A DNA stretch of 64,000 bases from Streptomyces sp. CT34 (GCF_000805335.1 NZ_KN708638.1:93822-157821), one strand, 5' to 3'. Positions 43,073 through 52,795 are shown, counted from the stretch's first letter. A program made the numbers and translations. The notes: generated by a model from the letters alone, not told the origin.

Positions 43073-44188
43073 TCACGTCCGGCAACGTGCGGCGGGATCG
43101 AGCTCAGCGACGTACCGGGCGACGGCATCGACGCCGGGGCGGGCGTACCGCTCCAGGGACCGCACGGAGGCGTGGCGGGAGCGGGCCAGCAGCATCGGGG
43201 GGGGAAGTGCCGCTCTCCGCGTCGTGGGTGAGCGCGGTATGCCGCAGCCGGTGCAGGGTCCAGCCGTCCAGGTCCTCGACGTCCTCGGGTGAGGCGAGCG
43301 GGTTGGCCAGCAGCCGGGTCTTCCCCTCGAAGATCTCCTCAGCCCGGCGATACGACAGACGGGCCCGGCCGGTCTCGGGGCACACGTCCAGCGTTGGCGT
43401 CCCGGCCGGGGCCTTGCGGTCGGTGAGGAACAGCGGGCCACGGTTCGGCGGGCGATGAGTCGCGGCAGGAGCTGGGCGGTGCCGGACTGCCAGTGAATCC
43501 CCTCCGTGGCCCCGCCCTTGGCGGTGATCCTGCCGCGCTTGTCCTGCGGGTAGAGGTCTTCCGCGTTCAGGCACAGCACCTCGTCGGCCCGTGCGGCGGA
43601 CTCGTAGCGCATCTTCCAGAACGTCCTCCCCCGCAGGGCGGCGTCCAGGCGCCACAGGGCGACGATCCGGTTCTTGGCCAGGGCCTTGGTGCGGTCGGGC
43701 GGTGCCGGCCGCCGCTCGATGCCGATCGTCGGATCGCCTTCGATCCAGCCCTGGCGCTGCCCCCGACCGATCGCCTTGCGCGCGATCAACAGCTCCCAGT
43801 TGACGGTGTCGGCGTCCATCTCGTCCGCCCGCGCCGCCGCCAGTTCGGCCAGCACCTCCGGCAGCGCCGGGTCGTCGATCGCGGTGAGAGGGAAGACAGG
43901 TGGATTCGCGCCCCGGCGGGCGGACCCGGTCGGCGCGGGGGCGCCGGCGAGCATCCACCCCCACGTCGTCAGCGAGATCCGGTAGATCCGCGCGGAGCAC
44001 TTCGCGATGCCCGCGCCGGTGAGGTACCGCTCGACCGCCGCGGTGTACGACGAGGGCGGGGCGGACAGGGGCACGAATGCGGTGCACGGCCGGGCGCGAT
44101 GTCCTCTGCCGCCGGCCGCACGCAGCCAACCCGTGGACGGCAGGATCCACTGCACCCGGGGCACAGCGGCCCGCCACCGCGCCTGCAT
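43073..44188 (-). pseudogene. Tyrosine recombinase/integrase with two compensating frameshifts
   Basis: The frame starts at 44188. The core-binding domain reads ERYLTGAGIAKCSARIYRIS and the catalytic domain begins WKMRYESAARADEVLCLNAE (Arg of the RHRY set). Near 43,440 the homology shifts to another frame (PETGRARLSYRRAEEIFEGK, then WTLHRLRHTALTHDAE, containing HxxR). Near 43,205, at a run of eight G, it returns to the first frame, ending RHASVRSLERYARPGVDAVA with the nucleophile tyrosine. All catalytic residues exist, split over two frames, so this is either a recent pseudogene or two homopolymer sequence errors. It probably came from an integrative element. Confidence 0.75.
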
Positions 44189-44227
44189 CGGGCTCGGATT
44201 GGCCGCTCGGCGCGGTGTGGCGCAGCG

Positions 44228-44983
44228 TCAGCGGCGGGCGAACTCCAGGGTGCTGGTCGCGCGCCGGGCGCCGACGCCCTCGAACAGGGCGGTAGCCGCC
44301 GCGTTGGACTCATTCACCTCGGCCCATACCGAAGCGGTACCGCAGCGGTGCAGCGAACCCAGCGCATGGGCCAGCAGCGCCCGGGCGACGCCGCGACGGT
44401 GCCTGTCGGCCCGAACGGCAATCAGTCCGATCCGTGGCTGCCGGGTCAGCGGCGCCAACCGGACCAGTCCCACGTACCGGTCGGACTGCCGCGCCACCGC
44501 ATACTCCGACGGGTCGAGCAGGGTGGTCCCCGCCGGGCGGGGCGGCACCTCGGCCGGCATCGTCCGCCATCCGACGGCAGCCTCGACCTCATCGCGGATC
44601 GTGCGGTCCAGGGCGCGCAGCGGGCCCTCCTCCGTCTCACCGGAGGGCACGATGGTCACGCCTGATGGGGGCCGCGTCGAGCCGAGCCCGGTGACCTGCG
44701 GGTCGGTGGGCACGAGATATCCCCACTCGCGGCGTGCGGCGGCGAAGCCGGCCCGCTCCCAGGCGGACCTCGAGTCGTAGTCGGCCTCGTCGACGAGGGT
44801 GTACAGCGGTGTTGTCAGGTCCGCCAGCATCGTGTCTGTGATGCGGTCGAAGACCGCGCTGTGCCACGCGTCGACGCTGATGAAGAGCTGCCCGTGGGGC
44901 CGGCGCGAAGCGTCGCCGCGCCCGACCACGCGGCCGTCCTCCACGGCGCGCCACCGCAGGTCCGATACCCGCGTGATCACCAC
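44228..44983 (-). CDS. GNAT-family acetyltransferase
   Basis: The 251-residue protein has two halves. The first (1-105) resembles a degenerate GNAT lobe (DRITDTMLADLTTPLYTLVD, AGFAAARREWGYLVP). The second (110-251) carries the acetyl-CoA motif GLIAVRADRHRRGVARALLA HALG and the end strand NESNAAATALFEGVGARR. Tandem-lobed GNATs of this length are common in actinomycetes. The substrate is unknown. Confidence 0.86.
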   Translation of the reverse strand: MVITRVSDLRWRAVEDGRVVGRGDASRRPHGQLFISVDAWHSAVFDRITDTMLADLTTPLYTLVDEADYDSRSAWERAGFAAARREWGYLVPTDPQVTGLGSTRPPSGVTIVPSGETEEGPLRALDRTIRDEVEAAVGWRTMPAEVPPRPAGTTLLDPSEYAVARQSDRYVGLVRLAPLTRQPRIGLIAVRADRHRRGVARALLAHALGSLHRCGTASVWAEVNESNAAATALFEGVGARRATSTLEFARR

Positions 44984-45101
44984 CGCGTGGGCGTTCTCTC
45001 ACGGTCGCCCAGACGGTACCGGCGGGGGTCGGTAGGGTCGGCCCAACCCCTTTGAAGCCGGCCGGGATCACTCCCCTGCCTTCCGTGGCGGCCGAGACCG
45101 G

Positions 45102-45914
45102 TCACGGAGCGCCGCCCGGCTTCGGGCCGCGGTAGCCGGGCCGGGAGGAAGCATCGATGCCGACCTCGTAGCGGACGCGGGGGTTGGTCCAGTTGTGCCG
45201 GACGTGGGCGCCCGTGGAGTGGATGGCCAGGCCGATGGCGTGGTCGGTCGGGGCGGCGAAGGTGTTGCCGGTGATGGTGACCTTCTGGACGTCCTCGAAC
45301 ATCAGGGCCTGTGACGCAATCAGGGTCTCGCAGTAGTTGTCGCGAATGACGAGGTCGGACGTGTGGCCGTGGCCGTCGCCTTCTCCGTCGTCCGGGCCCT
45401 CGGCCATCACGCACATGTTGTCGACGTGCTCGCAGCGGTTGCCCTCGATCAGCACGTGATGGCTGGGCGGAGTGTCGCTGGCGAAGGTCTGCATGCAGTC
45501 GGCGTGGCCATAGCGGTTGGAGGCGCCGCGGACGGTGTTGTGCTGGATCCTCAGATGGTCGCCGAAGAAGCGCATGCCGTCACCGTCGTGGCCGTGCGGG
45601 CTGACGACCGTGTTGTTCCGTACCGTGATGTCGTCGCCGGTGATCTCGATGCCGGGCGCCTCGGGCCTGGTGACCCGGTAGTTCTCCACGATCACGTGGT
45701 TCGCCTCGACGGTGATGCCGTCGACGGTGCGGCTGTGACCGTCGTACACGGCCGGATGTGCGGCGGTGCCGCCGTGGGTGATGACGAGCCTGGGCCGGGC
45801 GGCGGCCGAGGCGGGGCTCGGGTGCAGCGGCGCGGTCGCGTTCATGGCCGCGGCGGCGGTGAGCAGGGCGACGGCCCGGAGCGCCCGGAGCGCACGTCGT
45901 GATGTGGTCGGCAT
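45102..45914 (-). CDS. Secreted right-handed beta-helix protein
   Basis: The 270-residue protein has a twin-Arg-like or Sec signal peptide (RRALRALRAVALLTAAAAMN, cleaved near ASAAA). The mature part has the repeated short beta turns of parallel-beta-helix proteins (VDGITVEANHVIVENYRVTR, ITGDDITVRNNTVVSPHG, HVLIEGNRCEHVDNMCVM, TSDLVIRDNYCETLI). Such proteins are usually pectate-lyase-like or cell-surface polysaccharide-binding. Catalytic residues are not obvious. Confidence 0.8.
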   Translation of the reverse strand: MPTTSRRALRALRAVALLTAAAAMNATAPLHPSPASAAARPRLVITHGGTAAHPAVYDGHSRTVDGITVEANHVIVENYRVTRPEAPGIEITGDDITVRNNTVVSPHGHDGDGMRFFGDHLRIQHNTVRGASNRYGHADCMQTFASDTPPSHHVLIEGNRCEHVDNMCVMAEGPDDGEGDGHGHTSDLVIRDNYCETLIASQALMFEDVQKVTITGNTFAAPTDHAIGLAIHSTGAHVRHNWTNPRVRYEVGIDASSRPGYRGPKPGGAP

Positions 45915-45974
45915 GGCGGGGAGCGTAAGGCGGGCGGCGGGGAGGGGTCCCGAGCCCGGCCGTCCGCACAGTCG

Positions 45975-46754
45975 TCAGGGCGCCTCGGCCAGGGCCAGGT
46001 CCATCGGGACGAGCGTCGTGGAGGCCAACAGGGCGCGCAGGAGATGGTCGTTGAGGGCGTTGCCGACGGGTTCGCCGACCTCCTCGCGGGTCAGATACGG
46101 CACCCCGTCGCGGGACAGTCGGGCGCGCACGGCGTTGACCATGTGCTCGACGCGCTTGTCCGTCCAGTCGGCCCCCGGTTGCAGCTCGGCGAGCTGGGCG
46201 GCCGTCCGCTTCCAGGTCAGCGGCTGCGGCCTCGGCTCGTGCAGCAGATAGCGGCGGCCGAGCACGACGAGGGCCAGCTTCTCCTGCTCGGTCAGCGCCC
46301 AGACGCGCGGCGGGCGGGTGACGTCCGCGTGCCGGGGGCGAGGGCGCTCGTCGTCGGGGCCGGTGACGAAGACCTCCAGGAGGTGCTCACGTCCTCGTGA
46401 TCCCTGGACGAACAGCGGGGTGTAGCCGGTGGAAAGCGGCAGCGGTTCCTCGCCGCGGAACAGCAGACGGCCCTCGGTGCAGCGGATCGGCAGCTGCCCG
46501 CGAGTGCTCAGCCACCACCGGCCGTCGTGGTGCGTGAGCGTGCCCTGGTGACGGCTGACGCGCGGGTCGTCCTCGCCCAGGCAGACGTGGACCTCGGGCC
46601 TGTTGCGGCCGAAGTGGACCTCGCGCCCCTCCCCCGGCCGCAGCGTGATGCCGCCGGTGAGCGCGAGCGCGAAGACCGTACCCGGCACCGGCGCAGAAAC
46701 ACCGCGGGCCAGGCTGCCGTGGGTGGCGGGGAGAACTCCGGGTGTCTGTGTCAT
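45975..46754 (-). CDS. FHA-domain protein, partner of the upstream kinase
   Basis: The 259-residue protein has a forkhead-associated domain (about 30-125; GREVHFGRNRPEVHVCLGED, DPRVSRHQGTLTHHDGRWW), which binds phosphothreonine. The C-terminal part (150-259; LTEQEKLALVVLGRRYLLHE, TDKRVEHMVNAVRARLSRDG) looks like a helical DNA/protein-binding domain. It follows the Ser/Thr kinase gene by 19 bases on the same strand, so it is likely a substrate or reader of that kinase. Confidence 0.83.
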   Translation of the reverse strand: MTQTPGVLPATHGSLARGVSAPVPGTVFALALTGGITLRPGEGREVHFGRNRPEVHVCLGEDDPRVSRHQGTLTHHDGRWWLSTRGQLPIRCTEGRLLFRGEEPLPLSTGYTPLFVQGSRGREHLLEVFVTGPDDERPRPRHADVTRPPRVWALTEQEKLALVVLGRRYLLHEPRPQPLTWKRTAAQLAELQPGADWTDKRVEHMVNAVRARLSRDGVPYLTREEVGEPVGNALNDHLLRALLASTTLVPMDLALAEAP

Positions 46755-46773
46755 GTTCCGTTTCCGGACCGTC

Positions 46774-48750
46774 TCACTTCCCGGGCATACTCTTCGCGAT
46801 GTTCTGCACGGCGGCGCCCGCGAGCGCCTCGGCGCCGGCGCACACCGTGGCGTTCGGCTGCCCCTGTTCCCGCAGGGTCAGCCGGAACAGCTCGATGGTC
46901 CGGCCGCCGACGGAGTCCGTGAACGTGCGGTGCGGTGTGTAGACGACGCAGCTGTCGTCCCCCTCCTCCTTGGGGGCGACGTGGCTGGCGGTTCCGGCGA
47001 TCTGCGCGGGCTGTCCGTTGTCCGACAGGTCGTTGTCCTGCGTGAACTGCAGCTGCACGTAGGCGCGTTGGCCATCCGGGCTCGCCCAGTCGCACGTCCA
47101 GTCGGCGAAACCGCGATCCGTCGGCCGCTGCTGAAGGCCGGGCACCTTCTTGAGCACGGCCGGATCCAGCAGAGCGCAGGCGTCCAGCCGGCCCAGGGAG
47201 TTGGCCGGCCAGGCCGCCGAACGCCGGGGCACCGGGCCCTGGTCCAGCACCGTGACCGCGTGGTCGACGGCGGCGTCCGACAGGGCGCACGGGTCGGGCG
47301 CGCCGGCGCCTTCCCGTTTGCCGTTGACCACGATCTGCCCCCGGTCGGGTGTCGTGATGAACCGCAGGCACTGGTCCCCGTCCCGTTTCAGGGACGCGAC
47401 CTCGACATTGCCGACCCTTCTGACGGGCACACTGCTGTCGAAATGCTGCAGATCGCTGCTGAGGTCGACCTCGGCGTCGGCGATCTCATCCCCGCCGGAG
47501 CTCTGCACCAGTACGTCGCACCGGTTCAACTTCCCGTAGGTGGGGGCGAGTTCGGTGTGTCCGAAACGGCTCAGCGACGCGTCGTCCAGCACCTTGCAGG
47601 GGTCGGCGCTCCGGGCGTCGCCCATGGCGCCGGCCTGCACCGTGGCCGAGGGCTTCGCGTCGGCGCCGTTGCCGCCCTGGTGCCCGAAACCCCAAGGGCC
47701 GAAGAGAGCGAGACCGACCGCGAGGCCTGCCACGGCCAGCGCCGTCGCCGTGACCGTCAGCGCCCGGCGACGACCGCGCATCGTCCGGCCCAGCCGCAGC
47801 GTGCGGGACGGCAGGGCCAGCGTCCGGCGGAGCCGCAGCGTCTCCCGCGCGTCCCGGTCCGGGCTCAGGTGCTCCTGGACGTATTGCTGAATGTGCGCGG
47901 GCGGCGGTGCGGCGCGCGTGAGAAGTGCGCGTGCCTCAGCGGCGTCCGGGCGTTTCCCGGGCTCCACCTCAAGGAGTGCGGTGAGCGGTTCGGTGAGCGG
48001 ACCGGCCTGCTGCGGGGGGTCCACGTGCCCTTCGAGAGCTCTGGCCAGATAGCCCATGACGTGCTCGAACTCCCCGTAGGGCGAGCGGCCCTCGATCGCC
48101 GCGAACAGGCTGGCGCCGAGGGAGAACACATCGGCTTTTGCGTCCGCCGCCCTGCCCCTGGCCACCTCGGGCGCGAGATAGCGGGGCTTGCCGCGCACCG
48201 TGCCCGTCGTGGTGTGCGTGCCGGTCTGGGTGACCTCGCTCCACAGGGCCCGCGCGATCCCGAAGTCCGTCAGCCGGGCCACACCGTCGTCGGTGACCAG
48301 GATGTTCTCCGGTGTCACATCGCCATGCACCACGCCCTCGCCGTGGGACTTCGCCAGCGCCGCCGCGATCTGGCCGCCGATCGAGCCGGCCTCCTGAGGG
48401 CAGAGGGGGCCGCGCTCGGCCACCAGCTGGGCCAGGCTGCGCGAGGGCACGTACTCCATGACAATCCAGCAGGCGTCGCCCGCGGTGACGTAGTCGAACA
48501 CGGCCACGACGTTGGGGTGGTGCAGCCGCGCGGCGTAGCGGGCCTCCTTCATCAGCCGCTGCGCGGCCCGGACGTCGTCCGGGCGGGCGCACTTGACCGC
48601 CACACGCCGGTCCAGCAGTTCGTCCCGGGCCTGCCAGACGATGCCCATCCCGCCCTGGCCGATGGGCTCCTGCAACCGATACCGGCCCCCGACCCTGTAC
48701 CCGGCCTCCGGTGTCACCGGCACCGCCCCACTCCCTGCCCACACCGTCAC
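46774..48750 (-). CDS. Transmembrane Ser/Thr protein kinase with a DUF3558-like sensor
   Basis: The 658-residue protein starts with a kinase domain (about 20-280; GQGGMG loop, Lys53, HGDVTPEN at 142-149, DFG at 162-164, GTVRGKPRYLAPE). One membrane helix lies at about 331-352, followed by an extracellular domain of roughly 300 residues with two DUF3558-like lobes (DPCKVLDDASLSRFG...RCDV and DACALLDPAVLKKVPG... TCDW). The catalytic loop is HGDVTPEN instead of HRDLKPEN: the catalytic Asp remains, but the preceding Arg is replaced by Gly and the Lys by Thr. This variant occurs in some actinobacterial kinases and may lower or alter activity. It heads a two-gene operon with the FHA protein. Confidence 0.9.
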   Translation of the reverse strand: MTVWAGSGAVPVTPEAGYRVGGRYRLQEPIGQGGMGIVWQARDELLDRRVAVKCARPDDVRAAQRLMKEARYAARLHHPNVVAVFDYVTAGDACWIVMEYVPSRSLAQLVAERGPLCPQEAGSIGGQIAAALAKSHGEGVVHGDVTPENILVTDDGVARLTDFGIARALWSEVTQTGTHTTTGTVRGKPRYLAPEVARGRAADAKADVFSLGASLFAAIEGRSPYGEFEHVMGYLARALEGHVDPPQQAGPLTEPLTALLEVEPGKRPDAAEARALLTRAAPPPAHIQQYVQEHLSPDRDARETLRLRRTLALPSRTLRLGRTMRGRRRALTVTATALAVAGLAVGLALFGPWGFGHQGGNGADAKPSATVQAGAMGDARSADPCKVLDDASLSRFGHTELAPTYGKLNRCDVLVQSSGGDEIADAEVDLSSDLQHFDSSVPVRRVGNVEVASLKRDGDQCLRFITTPDRGQIVVNGKREGAGAPDPCALSDAAVDHAVTVLDQGPVPRRSAAWPANSLGRLDACALLDPAVLKKVPGLQQRPTDRGFADWTCDWASPDGQRAYVQLQFTQDNDLSDNGQPAQIAGTASHVAPKEEGDDSCVVYTPHRTFTDSVGGRTIELFRLTLREQGQPNATVCAGAEALAGAAVQNIAKSMPGK

Positions 48751-48959
48751 GCCTGGTCCCTTACGGGTGCCAGAGTGTACTCAGCGACGATCAGCCCCAG
48801 GAAGCGTGCGGATGACCGTCACAGGATCCCCTCAAGAGCGTCGTTTACGGATTGATACGGCCGAACTTCCGTACGCGGTAAGGAGCTTGGCCGAGGACGC
48901 GGTTCCACCACGCACGATGAGGAACCGCAGCCTGCCCGACGCCACGCGACGGACCTGCG

Positions 48960-49110
48960 GCCCCACCATGTCGCGGCATCACCGGACAGCGGCGCCGGGG
49001 CGTTGCTGACACCGTGCGCGGACAGCACGGCGCAGATCGCCAGCGCCGCCGCCGAAACGGTCCCGGTGCTCGTCGATGAACGCTACGAGCGTGTGTGGCC
49101 GGGGCGATCT
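48960..49110 (-). pseudogene. IS3-family transposase orfB N-terminal fragment
   Basis: The minus strand gives LVAFIDEHRDRFGGGAGDL, and in the next frame ICAVLSAHGVSNAP. This matches the MxFIDEHRxxFGVEPICxVLxxHGVxIAPSTYY start of IS3 orfB. One frameshift, truncated. The 48,751-48,959 and 49,111-49,451 stretches around it hold no recognised gene. Confidence 0.55.
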
Positions 49111-49451
49111 CGGCCACGAAGAGGACTGTAAGAGGCGCGCGTCACGATGAGCGGCGGATGACTGGACCGTGAGGTCTGGTCGGCGCGGGATCGGGGAGGA
49201 CCAAAGTGCAGGGATGGCTCGCTGTCGCACCGCGCGGACCAACTTTCCAGACGGGAGGTGGTCGGGTGTTGCTTATGCGAGGGGGCGACCTCAGTCGGTC
49301 ACCACCTGGCCCAGCGCCTCGTAGACGTGGTCGATGACGTGGTCGATGAAAGTGAAAGTCATCGCGATAGTTCTTGGTTTACGCGCGAGTGCCGGCGGGA
49401 GGTGCCTCGTAGACGCTCGGTGGGGATGTCGACACGGGATACCCTGGAGGG

Positions 49452-49811
49452 GTGATCGAGAATCTTCCCCCTTGTCCCAAGTGCTCCTGTGAGTACACCT
49501 ATGAGATGAACGCCCTTGTGGTGTGTCCGGAGTGCGGCCACGAGTGGGTTCCCGCCGAGAGCGGCGTGGAGGGCGGGGAGGCCGCCGGCGAGAGGATCGT
49601 CAAGGACTCCGTCGGCAACGTGCTGCGGGACGGCGACACCGTGGTCGTCGTCAAGGCCCTCAAGGTCAAGGGGAGCCCGTCGGGTATCAAGGCGGGCACC
49701 AAGGTGCGCAACATCCGGCTGGTCGACGGGGTCGCCGGCCATGACATCGACTGCAGGATCGACGGATTCGGGGCCATGCAGCTGAAATCCAGCGTGGTCA
49801 AGAAGGCCTGA
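49452..49811 (+). CDS. phnA: PhnA/YjdM zinc-ribbon protein
   Basis: The 119-residue protein has an N-terminal zinc ribbon ([25 protein letters not shown]) and a C-terminal SH3-like barrel ([41 protein letters not shown]). It belongs to the alkylphosphonate-utilisation-associated PhnA family, whose exact role is unsettled. GTG start at 49452; a GGAGG is very close upstream. It is a single gene; 49,812-50,125 downstream is intergenic with nothing recognised. Confidence 0.9.
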   Translation: MIENLPPCPKCSCEYTYEMNALVVCPECGHEWVPAESGVEGGEAAGERIVKDSVGNVLRDGDTVVVVKALKVKGSPSGIKAGTKVRNIRLVDGVAGHDIDCRIDGFGAMQLKSSVVKKA

Positions 49812-50125
49812 CCCGCTGCGTTCCAGGGAAGCGCGTAGCTCGCCGATCTGAAGGCCGCGCAGGGGGAGGCGAAACCGCCGTCGTAGCGGCGGCCCTTGAT
49901 CGGCGGCCGTCTCCCGTGAGCCGGACAGCGCTCTACGGCATCGGGAGGCGGTCGCCTGCGCCCCGCAGCCCCTCCTCAACGGGCTGGTCCCGGCTCGACG
50001 GGATGGTCTTGAGGCGACAAAGCCTCGTCAAAGTCGGCAAAGGGCAAGACAAGTGCCGTAACTCCGGCTGCGGAGTGCCTCGTTGGTGACCTGCAGACAC
50101 GTCCTCACCGTGTCAGGGAGGGTTC

Positions 50126-50647
50126 ATGGGCCTGCTGCGCAAGATCCGCGACACAGGGCGGGTGGCCGAGCCGTCCCCCAAGCTCTCGACTTCGCTCGAG
50201 CAGGGGGGACCCCCATCGCCGCGTCCGGAAGGTGAAGCCCCACCGGGGGCTGGGGAGTTCGGCGGGTCGGTGCAGGTGCGGTGCGTCGATGCGGGGTCCT
50301 GCAACGGGTGCGAGATCGAGATTGCGGCCGCCTTCAATCCGGTGTACGACGCGGAGCGGTACGGGGCACGGCTGGTGGCCTCGCCCCGGCACGCGGACGT
50401 CGCGCTGGTGACCGGGCCGGTGACGCGGAACATGGCGGAGCCGCTGCGGCGCACGGTGGCCGCCATCGGGGAGCCGCGGCTGGTGGTCGCGGTGGGCGAC
50501 TGCGCGATCAACTGCGGGGAATTCGCGGGCGGTTACGGCGTCGAAGGCGCGGTCTCCGATGTCGTACCGGTGGACCTGGCGGTGCCCGGGTGTCCGCCTG
50601 AGCCGGCGGCGATCGTGGCGGCGCTGCGGAGAGTGACCGGGCGGTGA
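50126..50647 (+). CDS. HyfI/NuoB-like iron-sulfur subunit of the Ehr-type complex
   Basis: The 173-residue protein carries the cluster-binding cysteines Cys59/Cys62 (DAGSCNGCEIE), Cys126 or Cys130 (GDCAINCG) and Cys156 (PGCPPEP), the pattern of the small subunit that passes electrons to the membrane arm. Residues 17-33 (SPKLSTSLEQGGPPSPR) are foreign: they are encoded by a dispersed Streptomyces repeat inserted between the N-terminal helix and the conserved domain. It is the first gene of the operon; the next gene starts inside its stop (GTGA). Confidence 0.88.
   Translation: MGLLRKIRDTGRVAEPSPKLSTSLEQGGPPSPRPEGEAPPGAGEFGGSVQVRCVDAGSCNGCEIEIAAAFNPVYDAERYGARLVASPRHADVALVTGPVTRNMAEPLRRTVAAIGEPRLVVAVGDCAINCGEFAGGYGVEGAVSDVVPVDLAVPGCPPEPAAIVAALRRVTGR
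50175..50214 (+). repeat. Dispersed Streptomyces repeat, copy 1 (inside the iron-sulfur subunit gene)
   Basis: CCCCCAAGCTCTCGACTTCG followed by CTCGAGCAGGGGGGACCCC. It is related, in inverse orientation, to copies at about 51,120-51,186 and 54,911-54,955. The ends are complementary C/G runs. Confidence 0.85.
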
Positions 50648-52743
50648 GCGTGATCCCGGCCGCCCTGGCGACGGCCACCGGGTTGGGCGGCGCGGGTGTG
50701 CTTGCCGGGTTCGTACTGCCGTACCGGCTGCGTGTCCCGGTCGTCGGGATACTGACGGTGGGTGTGGGGGTGGGCGGTGGCGCGGCGGGTGCGGCTGCAC
50801 TGGGCGGCGGCAGCTGGGAGGACACGCTTGCCTGGGTGCTGCCGCTGGCCGGGGCGCATCTGGCGGTGGATGCGCTGGCAGGGGTGTTCATGGCGGTGGC
50901 CGGGGCCGTCGTGGTCGCGGTCTCGCTGTATGGCATGGGCTATGCGGCCGGGCACGGTCCGCACGGGTTGGGGTCGCGTACGGCGCAGGGGGTGCTGCCG
51001 CTGTTCGCGCTCACCCTGGTGCTGGTGCCCGCGGCGGCGTCGGTGTCGACGTTCCTGGCGCTGTGGGAGCTGATGGCGCTGGCCTCGTTGCTGCTGGTGC
51101 TGGCAGAGCACCGATGGGGGCACTCCCCCAGCTACCGCCGGAGGGACCCCCACCCTGCTCGACCGGAGTCGAGAGCTTGGGGGAGGGCCTCGGTGCGGCT
51201 TGCCGGTGTCTGGTACGCGGTGATGACACACCTGGGCCTGGTGCTGCTGCTTGCCGGGTTCGCGCTGTTCGCCGCGCACGCGGGCGGAGAGACCTTCGCC
51301 GCGCTGCGGGCGGGCGGGCACGCCATCTCACCGACCGTGCGCGGGCTGGTGTTCGTGCTGGTCGCGGCGGCGTTCACCTCGAAGGCGGGGGCGGTGCCGC
51401 TGCACGCCTGGCTGCCGCGCGCGCATCCCGAAGCGCCCAGCCCCGTGTCGGCGTTGATGAGCGCTGCCATGGTCAACCTCGGTGTCTACGGGCTCGTCCG
51501 CACCGGCCTCGACCTGCTCGGTGGCGGTCCGGTGTGGTGGTGGCTGGTGGTCGTCGTGGTCGGCGGGGTCAGTGCCGTCTACGGCATCCTGCAGGCCGCG
51601 ATGGCCTCCGACCTGAAGCGGCTGCTGGCCTACTCGACCAGTGAGAACATGGGCCTGGTTCTCATCGGCGTAGGGGCCTGTGGGCTGTTCTCTTCCTACG
51701 GCAACCGGCCGCTGGCCGCGCTGGCGTTGGCGGCTGCGCTGTTGCACGTGGTCAACCACGCGGCGTTCAAGGCGCTGTTGTTCTGCGCGGCCGGCTCCGT
51801 CCTGCGCTCCACCGGTCTGCGCGATCTCGACCTGCTGGGCGGGCTGCGTTCCCGTATGCCGGTCACCGCCGCACTGTTCGCGCTGGCCGCGCTCGGCGCG
51901 GTGGCGCTGCCACCGGGCAATGGCTTCATCAGCGAGTGGCTGCTGCTGCAGTCCCTGATCCACGGGCTGGCGGTGCCGGGCGTCGCGGTCGCGGTCGTCC
52001 TGCCCCTGTCGGTGGCGTTGATCGCCCTGTCTGCCGGGATCGCCGCCGCCGCCTTCGTCAAGGCACTCGGCGTCGGTTTCTTCGCCCGGCCCCGCAGCAT
52101 GCAGGCTGGCTCGGCGAGGGAGGCGCCGCCGCTGATGCTCGCGGGAATGGTCCTGCTCGCGGTGCTGACGGTGGCGCTGGCGGTGGTGCCGGGCCTGCTG
52201 GGCGACGGCCTCGACCGGGCCGTGGAGGCCCTTGGGTTGCCGGGCAGCGGGGCGGTGACGGGCGGGGGGCTGAGGGTACGCCTCGCCGACATCTCCGCGT
52301 CGCTGTCCCCGCTGTGGGTGGTCGCCGCCCTGACGTGCGCGATCGTGGTGGCGGTCGGGCTGCCCCGGCTCTACGGGCGCCGCCGGCGCCGTGTGAACGC
52401 CCGGCTGTGGGACTGCGGGGGTGGGGCGCCGACACCGCGCATGGCGTACACGGCGACCTCGTTCGCGGAGCCGTTGCAGCGGGTCTTCGACGACGTCCTC
52501 GCGCCGGAGCAGGACCTTGACATCACTCCGGTGCGGGAGTCGGCGTACCTGGTGGAGCGGGTGCGCTTCCAGCGCCGGGTGCCCGACCGGATCGAGCACC
52601 GGCTGTACGGACCGGTGCTGCGGGCCCTGGCCGGGACCGGAGGAGCCGCCCGGCGCCTGGCGGGTGGCAGCGTCCACCTGTATCTCGGCTATGGCTTCGT
52701 CGTCCTGGTTGTCCTGCTGTTGGTGCTGGCGGTGGGCTGGTGA
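50644..52743 (+). CDS. HyfB/NuoL-like proton-conducting membrane subunit
   Basis: The 699-residue protein has about 14-16 membrane helices and the antiporter-family signatures AFTSKAGAVPLHAWLPRAHP, EAPSPVSALMSAAMVNLGVY, and AMASDLKRLLAYSTSENMGL. The C-terminal tail (DCGGGAPTPRMAYTATSFAE, PLQRVFDDVLAPEQDLDITP) is a hydrogenase-4-type extension. The loop from about residue 154 to 182 (GHSPSYRRRDPHPARPESRA, WGRASV) is encoded by the dispersed repeat and interrupts a helix boundary. It overlaps the previous gene by four bases. Confidence 0.9.
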   Translation: MSVIPAALATATGLGGAGVLAGFVLPYRLRVPVVGILTVGVGVGGGAAGAAALGGGSWEDTLAWVLPLAGAHLAVDALAGVFMAVAGAVVVAVSLYGMGYAAGHGPHGLGSRTAQGVLPLFALTLVLVPAAASVSTFLALWELMALASLLLVLAEHRWGHSPSYRRRDPHPARPESRAWGRASVRLAGVWYAVMTHLGLVLLLAGFALFAAHAGGETFAALRAGGHAISPTVRGLVFVLVAAAFTSKAGAVPLHAWLPRAHPEAPSPVSALMSAAMVNLGVYGLVRTGLDLLGGGPVWWWLVVVVVGGVSAVYGILQAAMASDLKRLLAYSTSENMGLVLIGVGACGLFSSYGNRPLAALALAAALLHVVNHAAFKALLFCAAGSVLRSTGLRDLDLLGGLRSRMPVTAALFALAALGAVALPPGNGFISEWLLLQSLIHGLAVPGVAVAVVLPLSVALIALSAGIAAAAFVKALGVGFFARPRSMQAGSAREAPPLMLAGMVLLAVLTVALAVVPGLLGDGLDRAVEALGLPGSGAVTGGGLRVRLADISASLSPLWVVAALTCAIVVAVGLPRLYGRRRRRVNARLWDCGGGAPTPRMAYTATSFAEPLQRVFDDVLAPEQDLDITPVRESAYLVERVRFQRRVPDRIEHRLYGPVLRALAGTGGAARRLAGGSVHLYLGYGFVVLVVLLLVLAVGW
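51105..51186 (+). repeat. Dispersed Streptomyces repeat, copy 2 (inside the HyfB-like gene)
   Basis: The segment includes CTGCTCGACCGGAGTCGAGA then GCTTGGGGGAG, opposite in orientation to copy 1, with additional inverted GGGGGCACTCCCCC sequence on its left. Read in frame as GHSPSYRRRDPHPARPESRAW. Confidence 0.8.
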
Positions 52744-52795
52744 GGCATGACAGTGGACCGGTTGGTCCCGGCGGTGGGCTGGTGAGAGCGAACCC

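Noticed and set aside
49290..49370. Short minus ORF (MTFTFIDHVIDHVYEALGQV...)
   Set aside because: Only about 23 codons, no ribosome site, and no neighbour suggests a leader peptide.
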